The notes below the pieces were generated by a model. The model saw nothing but the letters and a program-made list of their open reading frames with translations, ran no database searches and was not told where the DNA came from. From assembly GCA_945833885.1 (NCBI GenBank), contig CAMAFY010000001.1, positions 186,001 to 250,000 of the forward strand: DNA of 64,000 bases, read 5' to 3'. Below, piece by piece: positions 60,614 to 64,000 of this stretch. Both the position numbers and the translations under genes were made by a program. Within the stretch, counting starts at the first letter, position 1. Every line of letters begins with the position of its first letter. This stretch comes from an uncultured Bacteroidales bacterium (GTDB lineage Bacteria; Bacteroidota; Bacteroidia; Bacteroidales; Bacteroidaceae).

Positions 60614-62260
60614 ATGGAAAAAAGTGCACTTCAGGTAGCCCGTGCTGCCTATCAGCCCAAACTTCCTAAGGCCCTCCAGGGTCCCGTAGTAGCCGTAGAG
60701 GGTGCTCCCACCCAAAGTGTCGGCAATCAGGAAGATATCAAGGCCATGTTCCCCAACACTTATGGTATGCCTGTCATTACCTTTGAGGCTGGCGAGATGA
60801 AAACTCTTGAGCCTTTCAATGTAGGTATCATCCTCTCCGGCGGACAGGCTCCTGGCGGTCACAATGTCATCAGCGGTCTTTATGACGGTGTGAAGTCGTT
60901 GAACAAGGACTGCAAACTCTATGGTTTCCTTATGGGACCTGGCGGTCTCGTTGACCATAAGTACGTAGAGTTCACTGACGAGTTCATTGATGAGTACCGC
61001 AACACCGGTGGTTTCGACATCATTGGTAGCGGACGTACAAAACTGGAAAAGGTAGAACAGTTCGAAAGTGGCATCAAAATTCTCCGCGAACTCGGCATTA
61101 AGGCTCTCGTTATCATCGGTGGTGACGACTCCAACACCAATGCTTGCGTTCTTGCAGAGTACTATGCCGCCAAGAATTACGGCGTTCAGGTAATCGGTTG
61201 CCCCAAGACTATCGACGGAGACTTGAAGAATGAGCAGATTGAAACCAGTTTTGGTTTCGATACCGCTTGCAAAACCTATGCTGAACTCATTGGTAATATC
61301 CAGCGCGACTGCAATTCTGCCCGCAAGTATTGGCACTTCATCAAACTGATGGGCCGTAGCGCCAGCCATATCGCCCTTGAATGCGCTCTCCAGACCCAGC
61401 CCAACGTTTGCCTCATCAGCGAGGAAATCGAGAAGAAGGCCATGAGTCTTGACGATGTTGTAACCTATATTGCCAAGATTGTTGCCGAACGTGCTGCTGA
61501 CGGAAACAACTTCGGTACCGTCCTCATTCCCGAGGGTCTCATCGAGTTTATCCCTGCTATCAAGAAACTCATTGCCGAACTTAACGAAGTGCTTACCGAT
61601 ACCACTACCGGTGAGCCCCGCGAATTTGAGAATGCCGACGAGCAGATCGCTTTCGTTAAGCGTTCCATCGCTGCTGAAAACCTTGCAGTTCTCGAAAGCC
61701 TTCCCGCAGATGTTGCCCGCCAACTCTGCCTCGACCGCGACCCCCACGGCAATGTTCAGGTATCACTCATTGAAACCGAGAAACTTCTCAGCCGTATGGT
61801 TGCCACAAAGTTGGCCGCTTGGGCAGCAGAAGAGAAGTACTGCGGTAAGTTCAGTGCCCAGCATCATTTCTTCGGATACGAAGGTCGTTGCGCCGCTCCC
61901 TCGAACTATGATGCGGATTACTGCTACAGCCTTGGCTTCAATGCCAGCCGTCTGATTGCCAATGGCAAGACTGGTTACATGTCTATCATCAAGAACACCA
62001 CCGCTCCCGCCGCAGAATGGATTGCCGGTGGCGTGCCTATCACGATGATGATGAATATGGAACGTCGTAATGGTGCGATGAAACCCGTTATCCGTAAGGC
62101 ACTTGTAGAACTCGAAGGCGCTCCTTACAAGTTCTTTGTCGCACATCGTGAGGAATGGGCTAAGAACACTGCTTATGTTTATCCCGGTCCTATCCAGTAC
62201 TGGGGCCCCAGTGAGGTTTGCGATCAATGCACAAAAACGCTGGCCCTTGAGCAGGCTTAA
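60614..62260 (+). CDS. pfp: Pyrophosphate-dependent 6-phosphofructokinase
   Basis: The enzyme interconverts fructose 6-phosphate and fructose 1,6-bisphosphate with PPi. The ORF track starts at 60446, but the first 56 codons contain the promoter; the ATG at 60614 ([23 protein letters not shown]) gives 548 residues, normal for the long Bacteroidales type. PPi use is indicated by GGDDSN at 169-174, where ATP enzymes have GGDGS. Also seen are [10 protein letters not shown] (76-85) and the catalytic [10 protein letters not shown] (197-206). It has its own promoter and a strong terminator. Confidence 0.96.
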   Translation: MEKSALQVARAAYQPKLPKALQGPVVAVEGAPTQSVGNQEDIKAMFPNTYGMPVITFEAGEMKTLEPFNVGIILSGGQAPGGHNVISGLYDGVKSLNKDCKLYGFLMGPGGLVDHKYVEFTDEFIDEYRNTGGFDIIGSGRTKLEKVEQFESGIKILRELGIKALVIIGGDDSNTNACVLAEYYAAKNYGVQVIGCPKTIDGDLKNEQIETSFGFDTACKTYAELIGNIQRDCNSARKYWHFIKLMGRSASHIALECALQTQPNVCLISEEIEKKAMSLDDVVTYIAKIVAERAADGNNFGTVLIPEGLIEFIPAIKKLIAELNEVLTDTTTGEPREFENADEQIAFVKRSIAAENLAVLESLPADVARQLCLDRDPHGNVQVSLIETEKLLSRMVATKLAAWAAEEKYCGKFSAQHHFFGYEGRCAAPSNYDADYCYSLGFNASRLIANGKTGYMSIIKNTTAPAAEWIAGGVPITMMMNMERRNGAMKPVIRKALVELEGAPYKFFVAHREEWAKNTAYVYPGPIQYWGPSEVCDQCTKTLALEQA

Positions 62261-62303
62261 TGCAAAAACAACGATTGTTGGTTTAGCAACATAAAGAACT
62301 CAT

Positions 62304-62347
62304 ACACACCCATTTTGGCATGTTTCTTGTCGGATGGGTGTGTTTTT
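62304..62347 (+). terminator. Rho-independent terminator of pfp
   Basis: ACACACCCAT (62304-62313) and ATGGGTGTGT (62334-62343) form a perfect 10-bp stem ending in TTTTT. Confidence 0.9.
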
Positions 62348-62424
62348 AAGTTTTCAATACAAACTTTTTGGGGAACCATATTCGTCATCCTTTCCAGATA
62401 CTCCCCTGTCTCTAAAAGGCAACA

Positions 62425-63309
62425 ATGGCAAAAACCACAAATGTCACCCACCATAAAAAGCAACGCCGCCGTTCCAGTAAGAAACAACAGGGATGGTTTC
62501 GTCGTTTCCGTCACATGCTTTTCGGAAGCCGTGCCAAACGCATCTTCTGGATAGCCGTGGTGTGTGTGGTCTTTTTCTACGTTTTCCTTTTCTACATGTT
62601 CCTCATTATCCCATCCTCAGTGCGTAGCCGTTGGCGGGCACTATATGGAGATATGGTCTATCCTGAGGGATATAGCATACATGGCATCGACATCAGTCAT
62701 CACCAAGGTCCGATAGATTGGCAGAAAGTTTCGGAAGCGAAAATTGACGGAGCGCCCATTGTGTTCGTAATTATAAAGGCTACAGAGGGAAAGAGCCTGT
62801 TTGACGAAAATTTCAACGAGAATTTCCACCAAGCAGGTGAGTATGGTTTGATACGAGGTGCTTACCATTTCTTTACACCTTCCGTAAAAGGTCGTTCGCA
62901 AGCGGAATATTATATGCGTCAAGTTCATCTGACTGAAGGTGATCTTCCGCCAGTACTCGACATTGAGGAACGTGGAAACCTGACTGTTGAGCAACTTCAG
63001 CATGAGGCTTTGCAATGGTTAAGGATGCTTGAGGCAGAATATCATGTCCCGCCAATCATCTATACGGGCCTGAAATTCAAAGAGGCCAACCTTTCGGCAC
63101 CGGAGTTCGACCGCTATCCTTTCTGGATAGCCCATTATTACGTCAAGCAGTTGGGCTACAAAGGTCCCTGGCGTTTCTGGCAACATACGGACCTCGGACA
63201 GATAGATGGCATAAGGGGGCCTGTAGACCTCAATATTTATAATGGGTCGATGTACGATCTCAGACACCTGACTATTGGACACAACGAAGAGCCGATGCCG
63301 GAGGAATAA
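62425..63309 (+). CDS. GH25-family muramidase-like protein, membrane anchored
   Basis: The 294-residue protein begins with a basic cytoplasmic tail (HHKKQRRRSSKKQQGWFRRFRH) and one membrane helix (about 40-62). A glycoside hydrolase 25 domain follows (about 85-285). The active-site acids fit D and E in GIDISHHQG and LDIEERGN; other marks are IIKATEGKS, GAYHFFTPS and WIAHYY. These enzymes cut peptidoglycan or related glycans. The C-terminal tail (HNEEPMPEE) is encoded by the arm of the terminator hairpin. It starts 164 bp after pfp, beyond the terminator. Confidence 0.9.
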   Translation: MAKTTNVTHHKKQRRRSSKKQQGWFRRFRHMLFGSRAKRIFWIAVVCVVFFYVFLFYMFLIIPSSVRSRWRALYGDMVYPEGYSIHGIDISHHQGPIDWQKVSEAKIDGAPIVFVIIKATEGKSLFDENFNENFHQAGEYGLIRGAYHFFTPSVKGRSQAEYYMRQVHLTEGDLPPVLDIEERGNLTVEQLQHEALQWLRMLEAEYHVPPIIYTGLKFKEANLSAPEFDRYPFWIAHYYVKQLGYKGPWRFWQHTDLGQIDGIRGPVDLNIYNGSMYDLRHLTIGHNEEPMPEE

Positions 63310-63344
63310 TGGATGTTTCCTCAGGAGCATCGGCTCTTCGTTGT
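63281..63344. terminator. 18-bp inverted repeat between convergent genes
   Basis: ACAACGAAGAGCCGATGC (63281-63298) and GCATCGGCTCTTCGTTGT (63327-63344) pair perfectly over 18 bp, with an inner GAGGAA/TTCCTC stem. The GH25 stop codon (63307-63309) lies in the loop. The hairpin probably ends both converging transcripts, although T-runs are poor. Confidence 0.7.
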
Positions 63345-63373
63345 ATTTCTATACCTGTTCAGGCGGAGGTGTT

Positions 63374-64000
63374 TTACAAAACATCCCCATATTTTTCGAT
63401 AGCAGTCTCTGCAATCCTTACCGCTTCTTGGAGGGAACATTTCAATTCTCCACCTGAAGCATTAAGATGCCCGCCACCATTGAAGTATTCTTTCGCGATA
63501 ATGTTGCATGGAATGTCGTCGACAGAACGCAGACTGACGTGTATGACATTCTGTTGCACGGTATCCTCACGAAGAGATATCGAAAGACGACATCCGCGAA
63601 CCTTCAAAGGTTCGTTGACAAATCCTTCGCCATCGCCACGCTTGAACTTGTATTTGGCCATGTCTTCACCGCTATATGCTATGATGGCAGCCTTGCCTCC
63701 TTGCTTGAAAGTGACGCGTTCGTTGAGAAGGAATCCCCAGAATTTCAGTCGGTTTTGCGAAAAACTGTAGAAGACATTGCGATAAATTTTTTCCTTATCA
63801 ATCCCCTTTTTTAGCAGAAGACTAATGATAAGATATATCTCAGGATCGTTGCTGTTATAGGCAAAAGAGCCTGTATCCGTCATCATACCGCAGTAGAGAT
63901 TACATGCTCCGGAGCGTGAAAGTTTGTCGTATCCCCCAAGTTGGTAGATGAGACGAAAGACCAATTCACATGTACTTGACGCTTTCGGACGGCTGATGAC
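63374..64000 (-). CDS. DHH-family phosphoesterase, NrnA type (partial, N-terminus off the right edge)
   Basis: The visible 209 residues are the C-terminal part of a DHH/DHHA1 protein. They show the segment ASSTCELVFRLI at the edge, then NLYCGMMTDTGSFAYNS and the DHHA1 end motif FNGGGHLNASGGE. These are typical of bifunctional oligoribonuclease/pAp phosphatase NrnA, which removes short RNAs and 3'-phosphoadenosine 5'-phosphate. The reading frame is open to base 64000, beyond the ATG at 63964 listed in the track, so the true start lies outside. The nuclease core (DHH itself) is off the window. Confidence 0.88.
   Translation of the reverse strand, partial: VISRPKASSTCELVFRLIYQLGGYDKLSRSGACNLYCGMMTDTGSFAYNSNDPEIYLIISLLLKKGIDKEKIYRNVFYSFSQNRLKFWGFLLNERVTFKQGGKAAIIAYSGEDMAKYKFKRGDGEGFVNEPLKVRGCRLSISLREDTVQQNVIHVSLRSVDDIPCNIIAKEYFNGGGHLNASGGELKCSLQEAVRIAETAIEKYGDVL

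Noticed and set aside
60476-61747. 423-codon minus-strand ORF
   Set aside because: It is a shadow of pfp, whose motifs and promoter are unambiguous.

Overview
The window looks like a chromosomal segment of a Bacteroidales bacterium, most likely Prevotellaceae. The evidence is: a BatA-D aerotolerance operon with its MoxR/DUF58 partners; a Na+-translocating NADH:quinone reductase (NQR); a 287-residue RpoD without region 1.1; a PPi-dependent phosphofructokinase of the long Bacteroidales type; OmpP1/FadL, DUF6377, HU-CCDC81/SPOR and M3 peptidase families; and promoters that fit the Bacteroidetes TTTG-N19/21-TAnnTTTG pattern instead of the E. coli sigma70 pattern. I see no insertion sequence, prophage, CRISPR array or rRNA.

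Layout. 1-7.9 kb (minus strand): moxR-DUF58-DUF4381-batA-batB-batC-batD, with batD cut by the left edge. 9.0-15.2 kb (plus): nqrABCDEF behind a clear promoter and closed by a terminator. 15.8-23.0 kb (plus): histidine catabolism in the order ftcD, hutU, hutH, hutI, which converts histidine to glutamate with transfer of the formimino group to tetrahydrofolate; the gaps before hutH and hutI hold attenuator-like RNA structures. 23.4 kb: a small secreted protein made of 22-residue repeats. 24.3-27.7 kb (minus): a BatD-like protein, a HAD phosphatase, PspC and uvrB. 27.9-32.8 kb (minus): nadE, a secreted orphan, an FHA protein and an HU/SPOR protein. 34-37.7 kb (plus): rpoD, a PIF1/RecD-type helicase and yigZ. 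38-39 kb: SRP RNA and tRNA-Thr in tandem, a 66-residue protein, and tRNA-Pro. 39-47.5 kb (minus): a LolC/E-type permease, an aminotransferase, an OmpP1/FadL porin, an aromatic and Ser/Gly-rich secreted protein, and a DUF6377 sensor. 47.5-59.6 kb (minus): lytic transglycosylase, 5-formyl-THF cyclo-ligase, S41 protease, dCMP deaminase, M3 peptidase, two TPR proteins and gyrA. 60.6-64 kb: pfp and a GH25 hydrolase, converging on an nrnA-type DHH phosphoesterase cut by the right edge.

The most unusual signal is not a gene. Six intergenic regions (about 1.1, 8.4, 23.9, 33.0, 45.7 and 60.2 kb) each carry a tandem array with an exact 22-bp period. Each unit is a 15-bp near-palindromic core, AAA-half-C[C/G]G-half-TTT, plus a 7-bp spacer that is not conserved. 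The half-site words (GTT, GTA or CAT on the left; AAC, TAC or ATG on the right) are mixed freely between units and clusters. The period is not a multiple of three and is close to two helical turns, so I read these as dispersed protein-binding arrays or a REP-like element family of unknown function.

Other items worth checking are a two-state RNA leader before hutH, the SRP RNA/tRNA-Thr transcript with a mismatched tRNA anticodon stem, a promoter that would make a nearly leaderless HU/SPOR mRNA, and two probable TTG starts. All calls were made by reading sequence and translations; no database search was run.
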